A stretch of DNA of 64,000 bases from Pseudomonas luteola NBRC 103146 (GCF_002091675.1 NZ_BDAE01000001.1:186001-250000); one strand, 5' to 3'; counted from the first letter of the stretch, positions 16,727-26,564 are shown. Translations and numbers: made by a program. Notes: generated by a model not told the origin, from the letters alone.

Positions 16727-18277
16727 GTGTACGCCCGTTTATTACTGCTGTCCTTCGTCCTGTTGACGGGTTGCGCTCAGGTTCAGACACCAACTCCCTC
16801 CTCCATGCTCGCGCCAGCCGGCACGCACCTCAACAGTGTGCTTCAACGGCAGGCCGTCAAGCATCCCGGACAATCAGGGTTTCGCCTTCTGGAGTCCAGC
16901 ACCGACGCCTTTACCGCCCGCGCCGAGCTGATCCGCATGGCCCAGCGCAGTCTGGATATCCAGTACTACATTGTTCACGATGGGGTGACCACGCGCATGC
17001 TGGTCAATGAGCTGCTGGCCGCTGCTGACCGTGGTGTGCGGATTCGCTTCCTGCTTGACGACACCAGCAGCGATGGTAATGACTATGCCCTGGCGGCACT
17101 GGCAGCCCATCCCAACATCGAAGTTCGCGTCTTCAACCCGCTGCATATCGGTCGCAGTACCGGCGTTACACGTTACATGGGGCGCTTCCTGCACTTGTCG
17201 CAGCAGCATCGCCGCATGCATAACAAGCTATTGCTTGCCGATAACAGCGTAGCCATTGTAGGCGGTCGCAACCTGGGGGATGAGTATTTCGATGCCAAGC
17301 CCGAAATGAATTTCACGGACCTCGACCTGCTTGGAGCGGGTCCTGTCGCCCATCAGCTCGGTGTAAGCTTCGACCAATACTGGAACAGCGAGATCAGCCA
17401 GCCCATTACAGGTTTTCTGCGCCGCCCGCCCACAGCTCACGCGCTGACTCGAATGCGCACGGGGCTCAAGCGCTACCTGGACAGCGAGCGGGTAAAGGAT
17501 TCGGCGCTCTACAACCGGTTGCGCCGTTACGACACTGCACCGCAAATGGAGGGTTGGCTTCATGAGCTGACCTGGGCCAATGGCAAGGCGCTCTGGGACG
17601 CGCCACGTAAAGTGTTGGCAGAGGGCGAGCCGGACCGAAACCTGTTACTGACGACTCAGTTGATGCCCAGCCTTGACGACGTGCACAAGGAGCTTTTCCT
17701 GGTCTCCGCCTATTTCGTTCCAACCCAGACAGGGGTGGAGTACTTGAGTGAGAAAGCCCACGAGGGGGTAGATATTCGCGTACTGACCAACTCGCTGGAA
17801 GCGACGGACGTTCCCGCTGTTCATGGCGGATACGCGCCGTACCGCGACGAATTGCTCAAGCAGGGCATCAAGCTCTATGAAATGCGCAACCGCCCGGAAA
17901 AAGGCCTGCATGCCTCGCCTTATAGCTTTGGTCAGTCGGCTTCCAGCCTGCACAGTAAAGCCATGGTGCTTGACCGTGAGCATACCTTTGTCGGGTCCTT
18001 CAATTTCGACCCGCGTTCTATCCTGTGGAATACCGAGGTTGGCATCATGGTAGACAGTCCTGCCCTTGCCGGCCGGGTCCGTCAGCTGATTCTCGATGGT
18101 ATGGCCTTGGGTGTCAGCTATCAGGTGAAGCGGGTCGACCGCGACGGAACAACCAAGCTGATCTGGCTGGAAGAGCGCGACGGCAAACTGTATGAGCTGA
18201 ACCATGAGCCTGGCGGATTGTGGCGCCGATTCAACGCCTGGATCGTGCGTGCAGTAGGCCTTGAGCGTATGCTCTGA
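16727..18277 (+). CDS. Phospholipase D-family lipoprotein (cardiolipin synthase-like)
   Basis: The start is the GTG at 16727, with GGAGG just upstream. The 516-residue protein has a lipobox (LTGC, Cys about 16), so it is probably attached to the periplasmic face of a membrane. Two HKD motifs are present: HNKLLLADNSVAIVGG (about 165-180) and LHSKAMVLDREHTFVGSFN (about 409-427). Both active sites look intact, so phosphatidyl transfer or hydrolysis is expected. It resembles YmdC/ClsC-type proteins, but is fused to a lipoprotein signal. Its stop abuts the LysR stop with no gap. Confidence 0.86.
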   Translation: MYARLLLLSFVLLTGCAQVQTPTPSSMLAPAGTHLNSVLQRQAVKHPGQSGFRLLESSTDAFTARAELIRMAQRSLDIQYYIVHDGVTTRMLVNELLAAADRGVRIRFLLDDTSSDGNDYALAALAAHPNIEVRVFNPLHIGRSTGVTRYMGRFLHLSQQHRRMHNKLLLADNSVAIVGGRNLGDEYFDAKPEMNFTDLDLLGAGPVAHQLGVSFDQYWNSEISQPITGFLRRPPTAHALTRMRTGLKRYLDSERVKDSALYNRLRRYDTAPQMEGWLHELTWANGKALWDAPRKVLAEGEPDRNLLLTTQLMPSLDDVHKELFLVSAYFVPTQTGVEYLSEKAHEGVDIRVLTNSLEATDVPAVHGGYAPYRDELLKQGIKLYEMRNRPEKGLHASPYSFGQSASSLHSKAMVLDREHTFVGSFNFDPRSILWNTEVGIMVDSPALAGRVRQLILDGMALGVSYQVKRVDRDGTTKLIWLEERDGKLYELNHEPGGLWRRFNAWIVRAVGLERML

Positions 18278-19141
18278 TCAGCCTTTTGCCGCCTTTACGC
18301 ATTCCAGAAAGAACGACAGCGCCGCTTGCTTGCGCAGACCCCGACGGCAAATGGCGACCAGCTCGCGGTGAAACGTGAGCGGCCCTAGGGAAAGCGTGCG
18401 CACGCGCGCCTGAGCCAGCTGCAGACCAGCCTGAGGAATCAACGCCACCCCCAGGCCACACTCGACCATTCTGACGATAGCTTCCAGCTCATCAAGCTCT
18501 AGCGCTTCACGAACGGTAATCCGGTGCTCCTGAAGGAACCGGCTCACCTGTCGGCCACCAAAGGAGCCTCGGTCATAACGAACGAAGGGCTGTGTTGCCA
18601 ATAAGGCCAGCGGATCGTCGCCTGGCAACGTGGCGGGCGTGATGAGCACGAATGGCTCCTGGGCCAATGGAATTTCATCCAGCTCCTTGGGTAAGGCAAA
18701 TGGCGGTTTGATCAGTAGCGCCAGATCGATCTCGCCAGCGTCCACACGGCCCAGGAGCTGCAGCGAGACGCCAGGAATCAGCTTGAGGTCTACCTGGGGG
18801 GCGTCCTGGCGAAAGCGCATCAGCGCTTCGGGCAGCACGCCGGTTTGAACCGTGGCGATGGCTCCGATCTTCAGTTCGCCCTGCCAATGAGCGACATCTG
18901 TGGGAGCGGCCATTTGCTCGTACAGCGAGAGGATCTGCTCCGCCAGCGGAAGCGCTTGCTGGCCGGAAGCATTGAGCAGCGCCGCGCGGCCGGTCCGGTC
19001 AAAGAGCCGTACGCCCAGGTCGCGTTCCAGCTGGCGCATTTGTGCACTGACTGCCGACTGCGTCAGGCCAACCTGTTGCCCAGCCGCTGAAAAGGTGCCA
19101 TGTCGTGCAACTGTAATAAAGGTCTTCAATTCCCGAAGCAC
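18278..19141 (-). CDS. LysR-family transcriptional regulator
   Basis: The start is set at a GTG (19139-19141): GAGG lies 6 bp upstream and the product then begins with the usual MLRELKTFITVA. The 287-residue protein has a helix-turn-helix (about 15-50, HGTFSAAGQQVGLTQSAVSA) and a periplasmic-binding-like effector domain (about 90-285). A longer form from 19246 would add 35 residues unlike the family. It is convergent with the PLD gene and divergent from a VOC-family gene 103 bp away, its likeliest target. The inducer is unknown. Confidence 0.87.
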   Translation of the reverse strand: MLRELKTFITVARHGTFSAAGQQVGLTQSAVSAQMRQLERDLGVRLFDRTGRAALLNASGQQALPLAEQILSLYEQMAAPTDVAHWQGELKIGAIATVQTGVLPEALMRFRQDAPQVDLKLIPGVSLQLLGRVDAGEIDLALLIKPPFALPKELDEIPLAQEPFVLITPATLPGDDPLALLATQPFVRYDRGSFGGRQVSRFLQEHRITVREALELDELEAIVRMVECGLGVALIPQAGLQLAQARVRTLSLGPLTFHRELVAICRRGLRKQAALSFFLECVKAAKG

Positions 19142-19244
19142 TGTCAGCCTCAAAATAGTTGCTGCTCGGCAGCAAGAATATTCGTTTTTCCATCGAAACG
19201 CTTGTGGCTGACAATAGGGTCTTGCCCAACCTGATGAGGTTCTC

Positions 19245-19670
19245 ATGGCGCTCTCCCCTTTCCACCTGGCTATTCCTGTGTACGACCTGGCAGCCGCCCG
19301 GCATTTTTATGGTGACGTTTTTGGCTGCCCTGAAGGTCGCAGCAGCGAGCAATGGGTCGATTTCGACTTTTTTGGCCATCAGTTGGTGATTCACGAACAC
19401 CCGCGTACCGCGGCGCAGGAACATGCCCATACCAACCCTGTGGATGGCCATGATGTGCCTGTGCCGCACTTTGGTGTCGTATTGGGTTGGGCTGAGTGGG
19501 AAGCGTTGGCGGATCGCCTGAAGGCACGTGAAACAGCGTTTGTAATAGAGCCCTACGTGCGCTTCAAGGGACAAGTAGGTGAACAGGCCACCATGTTCCT
19601 GCTGGACCCTTGCGGTAACGCGCTGGAGTTCAAGGCGTTCAAGGACATCGGTCAACTATTCGCCAAGTGA
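19245..19670 (+). CDS. VOC-family (glyoxalase-like) protein
   Basis: The 141-residue protein has the VOC fold pattern: [23 protein letters not shown] at the N-terminus (read in two parts) and [15 protein letters not shown] at residues 120-134. Possible metal ligands are H7, H49/H51 and E131. In related dioxygenase-like proteins a glutamate in ALEFKAF binds metal. It is divergent from the LysR gene and 5 bp from the convergent second VOC gene. The substrate cannot be told. Confidence 0.84.
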   Translation: MALSPFHLAIPVYDLAAARHFYGDVFGCPEGRSSEQWVDFDFFGHQLVIHEHPRTAAQEHAHTNPVDGHDVPVPHFGVVLGWAEWEALADRLKARETAFVIEPYVRFKGQVGEQATMFLLDPCGNALEFKAFKDIGQLFAK

Positions 19671-19675
19671 GGCTA

Positions 19676-20074
19676 TTAGCCGTCGCTATAGGGTTCGCCA
19701 TAAAAGCGCAGCAGGCAGAAGCCATGGCCAAAAGGATCACGAAGCACGGCCATGTCTCGAAATGCCGAACGCCGGACGTCACCCTCCAATGTAGCCCCGG
19801 CGGCTAGTACTTTTGCCAGGGCAACATCGAGGTTATCGACTACAACGTCGAGATGTATAGGTGTCCAGTGCTGGCCGTACTGGCGCACCTGTCCTGCGGT
19901 TTCGCTACCCGCTGGCTTTTGTAGCAGATAGATCGGAACATCTGCCCCGGCTAGCTCAACGACTTGTCCATCATAGAGCTTACGCTGCACCGTCAGATCC
20001 AGCGCCTGCGTATAAAACTGGATGCCGCGCTCCAGGTCGTCGACATCCAGATTGATCAGCAAGCGTATAGTCAT
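19676..20074 (-). CDS. VOC-family (glyoxalase/bleomycin-resistance-like) protein
   Basis: This 132-residue protein shows paired beta-alpha-beta modules: INLDVDDLERGIQFYTQAL at the start and HLDVVVDNLDVALAKVLAAG mid-protein, ending in LRDPFGHGFCLLRF. The two VOC genes flanking the 5-bp gap are on opposite strands and differ in sequence, so they are not a recent duplication. It overlaps the sco-type gene by one base and is probably co-transcribed with it. Confidence 0.85.
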   Translation of the reverse strand: MTIRLLINLDVDDLERGIQFYTQALDLTVQRKLYDGQVVELAGADVPIYLLQKPAGSETAGQVRQYGQHWTPIHLDVVVDNLDVALAKVLAAGATLEGDVRRSAFRDMAVLRDPFGHGFCLLRFYGEPYSDG

Positions 20075-20712
20075 TAGCGCTTGGCTTCCATCAGACGTGG
20101 CAATTGCTGGGCCAACAGATCCAGCTGCATGGGCTGGCGTACATAACCGACAGCACGGCCGTTCGGGTCGATCAGAACCAGATTGGCGCCATGGTCCACG
20201 GTGTAGCTCTGCTGGGTGGTATCGGCCGGAATGAAGGGAATCCCGACGGTATTGGCCAGCGTCTGGGTGTCGGCCATGTCACCTGCCAGGGCTTTGAAGC
20301 CTGGATTGAAAAACTCTACGTATTGTTTCAGCCGCTCCGGTGTATCCCGGGCAGGATCGACGGTTACAAACGTTACGCCCAGCGCATTGCGATCCTTTTC
20401 AGGCAGTTTGGTGAACAGCTGCTTGAGTTGCGCCAGGGTCGCCGGACAGACGTCCGGGCAGAAGGTATAGCCGAAGAACATCAATCGCCACTGCCCTTTC
20501 AGCGAGTCGAGCGTAATCGCTTCCTTGTCCTGATTCGTAAAGTTGAGTGCAGGAAGTGCCTTGCCTTGAGGCAGCATGACGATGCCCGCGTCCATCAGCT
20601 CGGCAGGTGTTGGCGCCGCATCGGTTCGATAGGCGCGGTAGCCGAGGGCTGCCACCGCAATCACGGCAAGAAAGATGGCAAGAATAAGAACGAGACGGCG
20701 AGCATTGGTCAT
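20074..20712 (-). CDS. Sco-family copper chaperone / thioredoxin-like protein
   Basis: The ATG at 20712 is preferred to an upstream TTG because AAGG lies about 10 bp before it. The 212-residue protein has an N-terminal membrane anchor (about 6-24) and a periplasmic thioredoxin-like fold. The CPDVC motif (C85 and C89) and a later histidine in TVDHGANLVLID form the Sco metal site. Sco proteins deliver Cu(I) to the CuA centre of cytochrome oxidase or act as thiol reductases. No oxidase genes are nearby. The VOC gene follows with a 1-bp overlap. Confidence 0.9.
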   Translation of the reverse strand: MTNARRLVLILAIFLAVIAVAALGYRAYRTDAAPTPAELMDAGIVMLPQGKALPALNFTNQDKEAITLDSLKGQWRLMFFGYTFCPDVCPATLAQLKQLFTKLPEKDRNALGVTFVTVDPARDTPERLKQYVEFFNPGFKALAGDMADTQTLANTVGIPFIPADTTQQSYTVDHGANLVLIDPNGRAVGYVRQPMQLDLLAQQLPRLMEAKR

Positions 20713-20834
20713 GACGGACAACCTTGAGCAACGGAATGTGCATCAGGGTACTGGATGTAGGCCCGCCTCGCACCGTCAGCAGGCCGGATCGACCCGCGAA
20801 GCGTTTCAAGACGCTTCGCGAGCCTGTAACAGCA

Positions 20835-21941
20835 TCAGGTGGTAGGTTCGGTGGTATTGATGTAGTCCGGTACCTTGGCGAGCGGCAGTGTACGCACCTG
20901 CGCCTGAGTAGGACCCTGGCGGGGCGGCAATGGCTCCAGCGTCTGGGTCTGCCCGGTTTCCAGCGCCTGCTCGATGGCAGCCAACACCCGAATGTCCCGC
21001 CAGCCTTCATCGCCGTCCATTTCAGGTGCCCGATCATTCAGGATGCAGTCGGAAAAATACTCGGTCTCGCCACCAAACTGGTCGACAACAGGATGTTCAT
21101 GTTCCTGCGTTTCACCCTCGATGGTCGCACGATAGGTGATAGCTACACCTTCACCAAAACCGAAACAGGGCGACGCCTCGATTTCGCCTTTCGAGCCGAC
21201 TACCTGGAAGCGCTCGGTATTGGGTGCACTGTAGCTGACGGTAAACTGCGCCAGGCGCTCCTGAGGGAAGCGCAGGGTGACGGACACTGCGTCATAGGTC
21301 GTGATGTCACGCCCGGGTGTATTGACCCCCACGGCATGCACTTCGATCGGCTCGTCACCAAACAGGTTGCGAACGGCATTGAGCGGATATGGCCCCATGT
21401 CCGGTACTGGTCCTGCCCAGTAACCATTCAGGGCGCGATGATTCTGCGGGTCTAAAGGCTGGGCGAACGTGGAAGTGAAGATACGCGGGTCGCCAATATC
21501 GCCGTTGCGAATGCGCTCGACCATCTCGACCATCCCCGGCTCGCAGTGAAGGCGGTAAGCGATCATGAGCTTGGCACCCGACTTCTTGGACGCCTCGATA
21601 ATGGCCTTGCAGTCTTCCTCGCTGGTGGCCATGGGCTTTTCCAGCAGCACGTGGATACCTGCCTCAAGTGCCGGTACGGCAAATTCGCGGTGGCGGAAGT
21701 TGGGTGTAGCCAGGTAAATGGCGTCGATCTCACCGGAGGACAGCAGTGCCGGAAAGTCCTCGTAGCGATAGCTCTTGAGGTTGTACCGTTTGGCCAGTTC
21801 GTCGGCCTTGACCGGATCGCCTGTCACCAACGCCGTTATGACCGAATTGCTGGTCTGGCCGACACCCGGCATGAACGCACCCTGGGAAATCCAGCCACCC
21901 GCGACAACCGCATAACGGATCTTGCCCTCTGCACTTGGCAT
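20835..21941 (-). CDS. Gfo/Idh/MocA-family NAD(P)-dependent oxidoreductase
   Basis: The 368-residue protein has a Rossmann domain at the start (IRYAVVAGGWISQGAFMPG, about 8-26) and the family motif EKPMA near residue 100, where the Lys is catalytic. The second half is the alpha/beta substrate domain (about 130-350), with GPVPDMGPYPLNAVRNLFG near 185-203. It resembles glucose-fructose oxidoreductase-like enzymes but has no signal peptide. The sugar substrate is unknown. No sugar transport genes are adjacent. Confidence 0.88.
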   Translation of the reverse strand: MPSAEGKIRYAVVAGGWISQGAFMPGVGQTSNSVITALVTGDPVKADELAKRYNLKSYRYEDFPALLSSGEIDAIYLATPNFRHREFAVPALEAGIHVLLEKPMATSEEDCKAIIEASKKSGAKLMIAYRLHCEPGMVEMVERIRNGDIGDPRIFTSTFAQPLDPQNHRALNGYWAGPVPDMGPYPLNAVRNLFGDEPIEVHAVGVNTPGRDITTYDAVSVTLRFPQERLAQFTVSYSAPNTERFQVVGSKGEIEASPCFGFGEGVAITYRATIEGETQEHEHPVVDQFGGETEYFSDCILNDRAPEMDGDEGWRDIRVLAAIEQALETGQTQTLEPLPPRQGPTQAQVRTLPLAKVPDYINTTEPTT

Positions 21942-22067
21942 GTTGCTTGTCCTCCATTCGATGGGCAGGCGAAAGCCCGGCCCTTATTTCTGTCGGCAAG
22001 CAAGCGAGGGGTGAAGTTCCTCAGGCTGGACGACTGTTCATGAAGAAAGCCGTCTAGCCTGCAATTT

Positions 22068-23471
22068 TTACTGAGGCAGTTGAGACGCCAGTTCGCGCAG
22101 GGCCGCCTCGGCACCCATGATGCGGCTCAGGCATTCCTGCGCCTTTTCAGGAGTCAGCCCCAGGCGCTCATACAGCTCAGGCGGAATGGGGCGTGCCGGG
22201 CCGCTGCCAATGCCTTCAGCGCGCAGCAGTTGCACGGCCATGAAGGTCAGGTTGGCATAGATGGCGTTGGGCCCGTCATAGGCCGGATAGGCCTGGAAGC
22301 GAAGTGCGGCTACCAGCTCTTCCGGCATTTCCCAGTTACGCATCAGCCAGGCGCCGATCTGCTCACGGGTGATGCCGATCAGGTGGCGCTCAATCAGGCT
22401 GCTGTCCAGATGCGGGTTGGCTTCCACGTGACGGCAGATCAGTGAGAAATGCGGCGGGAATACATGAGCCAGCACCAGATAGCCAAAGTTATGCAACAGC
22501 CCGCACAGGTAGGCAATGCCCATCTCAGGACGAACCTTGCGTGGCATGGCGCGTGCCAGCCCTTCGATGACGGCGGCGGTAAAGATGGACTGCTTCCAGT
22601 ACGGCGTTGCGCTTTGCGGCTTGTCCTTGGGCAATGTGATCGTCTTGCCCAATGTCAGGCCCAGCGCCAGGTTGATGACCAGGTCGAAACCCAGAACCCG
22701 GACGATTGCATCTTCCACGGAGCGAATCTTGCCGGGCGCCGCGTAATACGGAGAAGACGCCCAGCTGATGACCTGGGCGGCTAGCGCCGGGTCGGTTTCC
22801 ACCACACCGGCCAGATCATCGACCGTCGCTTCGGGATTGACGCGCAGCTTGATGATTTTCTCAGCTGTCTTGGACAGCGGCGGGATTTCCAGCGTCTCAT
22901 CGAGGCGCTGCTTGATACGGCGCGCCGTGAAATGTGTGACGGCGCAGGTGATTTCCGCATCGTCCGCTTCCGGGCGCGTCTGATTGGGTTGAATGTCCAG
23001 CAGCGGCTCGCCGAAACGGCCCGGGTTGGCCTCGGCCAGCAAGCGACGGAAATCATCCACGGAGACTTCCAGCAAGACATCTTCCTCGCCAGACTCCAAC
23101 AGCAGGTTGGGCTCCTTGAGCAGGCGTTCGTCATACAGGCAGGGCGAACTACTCAACGTAGGCAGGCCCGGCAGCACCTTGAGTTCGTGCTTGTGCAGCG
23201 CCTGGGACAGCCGTTCAGGCTTCATGACGGTCAGCGTGCGGCCGGTTAATTCCGACAGACGGTTAAGGTCGAGCAGCTGGTTCTGCGGAAACAGAACCAT
23301 CAGAACCCCAGTCGAGTCATCCAGCAGGACGGCCTGTACGCGTTGGGCATTGGAAGAGAGGCCCATCGTGGAATTCACTTCACGATAGGACACCCCCAGC
23401 TTATCCAGCATCTCCTTGATGGGCGCTGGTGCATGAGGGGTTGGCTCGGAGGTGTGGGCTACGTCAGTCAT
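22068..23471 (-). CDS. YbaK-like domain fused to HDOD domain
   Basis: The 467-residue protein has an N-terminal aminoacyl-tRNA deacylase-like (YbaK) domain (about 18-150, APIKEMLDKLGVSYREV and QAVLLDD). The C-terminal HDOD domain (about 190-400) includes PPLSKTAEKIIKL, VETDPALAAQVISWASSPYY and the helical block MGIAYLCGLLHNFGYLVLAHV. HDOD proteins are enzymatically inactive HD relatives used in signalling, often with cyclic dinucleotides or RNA. The gene sits next to recG in Pseudomonas genomes. Whether the YbaK part still hydrolyses misacylated tRNA is unknown. Confidence 0.86.
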   Translation of the reverse strand: MTDVAHTSEPTPHAPAPIKEMLDKLGVSYREVNSTMGLSSNAQRVQAVLLDDSTGVLMVLFPQNQLLDLNRLSELTGRTLTVMKPERLSQALHKHELKVLPGLPTLSSSPCLYDERLLKEPNLLLESGEEDVLLEVSVDDFRRLLAEANPGRFGEPLLDIQPNQTRPEADDAEITCAVTHFTARRIKQRLDETLEIPPLSKTAEKIIKLRVNPEATVDDLAGVVETDPALAAQVISWASSPYYAAPGKIRSVEDAIVRVLGFDLVINLALGLTLGKTITLPKDKPQSATPYWKQSIFTAAVIEGLARAMPRKVRPEMGIAYLCGLLHNFGYLVLAHVFPPHFSLICRHVEANPHLDSSLIERHLIGITREQIGAWLMRNWEMPEELVAALRFQAYPAYDGPNAIYANLTFMAVQLLRAEGIGSGPARPIPPELYERLGLTPEKAQECLSRIMGAEAALRELASQLPQ

Positions 23472-23556
23472 GGTATTTCCGCTAGGCCAGATGTAGCCAG
23501 TATAACTACCTCGCGCCGCACTGGAATGCCTCTGACCAAAGGTCGCAAACTTTTAT

Positions 23557-25632
23557 TTAGACCTGACCGTATTGCTGACCATGGCGTAGCCAACGTTCCA
23601 ACAGTGGACTGACATGGGCGGGCCATTTTGCCAGCAGTTCCTGAGCGGCATCCCGTACCGCCGGGAGCAGATCGGCATCGCGCATCAGATCAGCGACCTT
23701 GAACTGCAATAGACCGGTTTGCCGGGTACCCAGCATTTCACCCGGGCCACGCAATTCCAGATCCCGTTCGGCAATCACGAAGCCGTCGTTCGTCTCCCGC
23801 ATGATCGCCAGCCGCTCACGGCCAATATGCGACAGCGGAGGATGGAACAGCAGCACACAGTGGCTGACCGCACTGCCCCGCCCTACCCGGCCGCGCAACT
23901 GGTGCAACTGGGCAAGGCCCAGCCGCTCGGGGTTCTCGATGATCATGAGGCTCGCGTTGGGTACGTCCACGCCAACCTCGATCACTGTGGTGGCTACCAG
24001 CAGCTGCAACTCGCCCGCCTTGAACTGCGCCATGATCTCGGCCTTCTCAGCGGGCTTCATCCGGCCGTGGATCAAGCCGACCCGCAGCTCGCCCAGGGCC
24101 AGCGACAATTCCTCGAAGGTGGTTTCCGCGGCCTGACAGGTCAGCTCCTCAGACTCTTCGATCAGCGTACACACCCAATAGGCCTGTCGGCCTTCCAGGC
24201 AGGCGGCGCGCACACGCTCCACGACTTCTTCGCGACGGGTATCGGTAATGGTGACGGTATTGACCGGCGTACGGCCTGGGGGCAATTCGTCCAGCACCGA
24301 GGTATCCAGATCCGCATAGGCGCTCATGGCTAGTGTGCGCGGAATGGGCGTCGCGGTCATGATGAGCTGATGAGGGCTCAGGCGCCCTTCTACACCTTTC
24401 TGCCTCAAGGCCAGCCGCTGTTGAACACCGAAGCGGTGCTGCTCATCAATGATGACAAGGGCCAGCCGCGCAAAGTGGACTTCACTTTGAAAAAGAGCGT
24501 GGGTGCCGACAACCATGGGCGTTCCGGCCGCAATGCGCTCCAGTGACGCGGCGCGCGCCTTGCCCTTGAGCTTGCCAGCCAGCCAGGCAACCTCCAGCCC
24601 CAGAGGCTCGAACCAGCGTTGAAAATTCAGGTAGTGCTGCTCGGCCAGGATTTCTGTCGGCGCCATCAGGGCGACCTGATACCCAGCCTCAATGGCCTGC
24701 AGTGCAGCCATGGCCGCGACCACGGTCTTGCCTGCCCCTACATCACCCTGTACCAGACGCAGCATGGGTTCATGCTGGGCCAGATCATGGGCAATTTCTG
24801 CACCGACCCGCTGCTGGGCGCCGGTAGGCTTGAAGCCCAGGTTGGCCAGGTATTGTTTGGGTAGTTTTTTAGCAGGTGGCAATGGCGGTGCCTGCTGCGC
24901 GCGCATGGTTTCACGCAGGCGTTGCAGGGAGAGCTGATGGGTCAACAGCTCCTCGAAAACCAGCCGGCGCTGTGCCCAATGATGACCTATTGCCAGCTCC
25001 TCAACATCGGCGTCCGGCGGCGGGCGGTGGAGATAGCGCAGGGCCTCGGCTAGAGGGCCAAGCTTGTACTGTTTTGCCATTTCCGGTGGCAGCCAGTCTG
25101 GCAGGCTATGCGGCCCCAGTCGCTCCAGTGCCTGTTCGGTCAACTGTCGCAGGCGCAGCTGGGTCAGCCCTTCGGTGGTTGGATAGATCGGCGTCAGTGT
25201 CTGTTCGACAGGCGCTGGCGCGTCATCCTTCAGGGCCCGGTATTCCGGATGATAGATTTCAAGCCCCGATGCGCCGGGCCGTACTTCACCGTAGCAGCGC
25301 AGGTGCGTGCCACGCTTCATGCCATCCTTCTGGGCCTGGCTGAAATGAAAGAAGCGCAGGCTCAATGTGCCACTGCCGTCCTGCAGGCGAACCAGTAGGC
25401 TGCGTCGGCGACCCATGATGACATCAGCGGTGGCTACGACGCCTTCTACAACAGCGTCCTGCCCAGGGCGCAAGGCCCCGATCGGGACGACTCGGGTACG
25501 GTCCTGGTAGCGCAAAGGCAGATGAAACAGGACATCCTGCAGATTCTCGAGCCCTACCCTGGCCAACTTCTCTGCCATGGCCGCGCCGATGCCTTTCAGC
25601 GCGGTAACCGGGATAGCAGACAGTTCGGTCAT
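23557..25632 (-). CDS. recG: ATP-dependent DNA helicase RecG
   Basis: The 691 residues match E. coli RecG (693). The N-terminal wedge domain with an OB fold (about 50-150) binds fork DNA. Helicase motif I (GDVGAGKTV, about 293-301), motif II (DEQH, about 395-398) and motif VI (QLRGRVGRG, about 590-598) are all present. RecG remodels stalled forks and branch-migrates junctions. Its start overlaps the oxyR stop by 4 bp (ATGA), so oxyR and recG are translationally coupled, linking repair with the oxidative stress regulator. Confidence 0.97.
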   Translation of the reverse strand: MTELSAIPVTALKGIGAAMAEKLARVGLENLQDVLFHLPLRYQDRTRVVPIGALRPGQDAVVEGVVATADVIMGRRRSLLVRLQDGSGTLSLRFFHFSQAQKDGMKRGTHLRCYGEVRPGASGLEIYHPEYRALKDDAPAPVEQTLTPIYPTTEGLTQLRLRQLTEQALERLGPHSLPDWLPPEMAKQYKLGPLAEALRYLHRPPPDADVEELAIGHHWAQRRLVFEELLTHQLSLQRLRETMRAQQAPPLPPAKKLPKQYLANLGFKPTGAQQRVGAEIAHDLAQHEPMLRLVQGDVGAGKTVVAAMAALQAIEAGYQVALMAPTEILAEQHYLNFQRWFEPLGLEVAWLAGKLKGKARAASLERIAAGTPMVVGTHALFQSEVHFARLALVIIDEQHRFGVQQRLALRQKGVEGRLSPHQLIMTATPIPRTLAMSAYADLDTSVLDELPPGRTPVNTVTITDTRREEVVERVRAACLEGRQAYWVCTLIEESEELTCQAAETTFEELSLALGELRVGLIHGRMKPAEKAEIMAQFKAGELQLLVATTVIEVGVDVPNASLMIIENPERLGLAQLHQLRGRVGRGSAVSHCVLLFHPPLSHIGRERLAIMRETNDGFVIAERDLELRGPGEMLGTRQTGLLQFKVADLMRDADLLPAVRDAAQELLAKWPAHVSPLLERWLRHGQQYGQV

Positions 25633-26564
25633 GCCGGTTGTACGACTCCTGCCGCTTCAGGTCGGGCCACGGAGCACAGGCGTACCGAGTCGGCCAGCAC
25701 CTCGATGGCGCGTGGACGCGGGAAGCTGGCTCGCCAGGCAATGGCGACCGTACGATAAGGCACCGGCGCGGTGAACGGGCGAACCTCGATCACGCCCGGC
25801 GCATAATGATGGCTTTCCACTGCCGAGAACGGCAGAACAGACACGCCTAGCCCGGAGGCCACCATGTGGCGGATGGTTTCCAGCGACGAGGACTCGACCT
25901 GGGTATGCTTGGCTTCGTCCCCATGCTTGCGCACCGTCGGACAGGCCTCAAGCACCTGATCGCGGAAGCAGTGCCCTTCACCCAGCAGCAACAGGCTCTT
26001 GTCGCTGAGCTGGGAGTTGTCGATCGACTTGAGCTCCGTCCAGGGATGGCGTGCCGGCATCATGACGTAGAAAGGTTCGTCATAGAGTGGCTTGGTCAGA
26101 ACGTCCGGCTCGCTGAACGGCAACGCGATGATGATGGCGTCGAGTTCACCGGTGCGCAGCTTGTCCCGCAGCACATGGGTGAAGTTCTCTTCGATATACA
26201 ACGGCATTTCTGGTGCCACGCGGTTCAGCTGGGGAACCAGGTGGGGAAACAGATAAGGGCCAATCGTATAGATGGCGCCGATCTTCAGCGGAGCGCTGAG
26301 CTGGTTCTTGCCCGCCTGGGCCAGCTCGCGAATACCCTGGGCCTGTTCCAGCACCTTCTGGGCCTGGGCCACAATGCTTTCACCCGTGGGTGTCAGGCGA
26401 ACCGCACTCTTGCTGCGTTCAAAGATCAGGATGCCCAATTCGTCCTCAAGCTTTTTCACCCCGACCGACAGAGTCGGCTGGCTGACATGGCAACGTTCGG
26501 CGGCACGGCCGAAATGCTGCTCTTGGGCAAGAGTCACGATATAGCGCAGTTCAGTGAGGGTCAT
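25629..26564 (-). CDS. oxyR: Hydrogen peroxide-responsive regulator OxyR
   Basis: The start is the ATG at 26564, giving MTLTELRYIV; a longer frame to 26639 has no family support. The 311-residue protein has a LysR-type helix-turn-helix (about 18-45) and the redox centre C199 in GEGHCFRDQVLEAC with C208. These are the same positions as in E. coli OxyR. Oxidation to a disulfide turns on peroxide defence genes. oxyR leads an operon with recG. The upstream 275-bp gap shared with a divergent gene is AT-rich around 26700-26750 and likely holds its promoter. Confidence 0.97.
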   Translation of the reverse strand: MTLTELRYIVTLAQEQHFGRAAERCHVSQPTLSVGVKKLEDELGILIFERSKSAVRLTPTGESIVAQAQKVLEQAQGIRELAQAGKNQLSAPLKIGAIYTIGPYLFPHLVPQLNRVAPEMPLYIEENFTHVLRDKLRTGELDAIIIALPFSEPDVLTKPLYDEPFYVMMPARHPWTELKSIDNSQLSDKSLLLLGEGHCFRDQVLEACPTVRKHGDEAKHTQVESSSLETIRHMVASGLGVSVLPFSAVESHHYAPGVIEVRPFTAPVPYRTVAIAWRASFPRPRAIEVLADSVRLCSVARPEAAGVVQPA

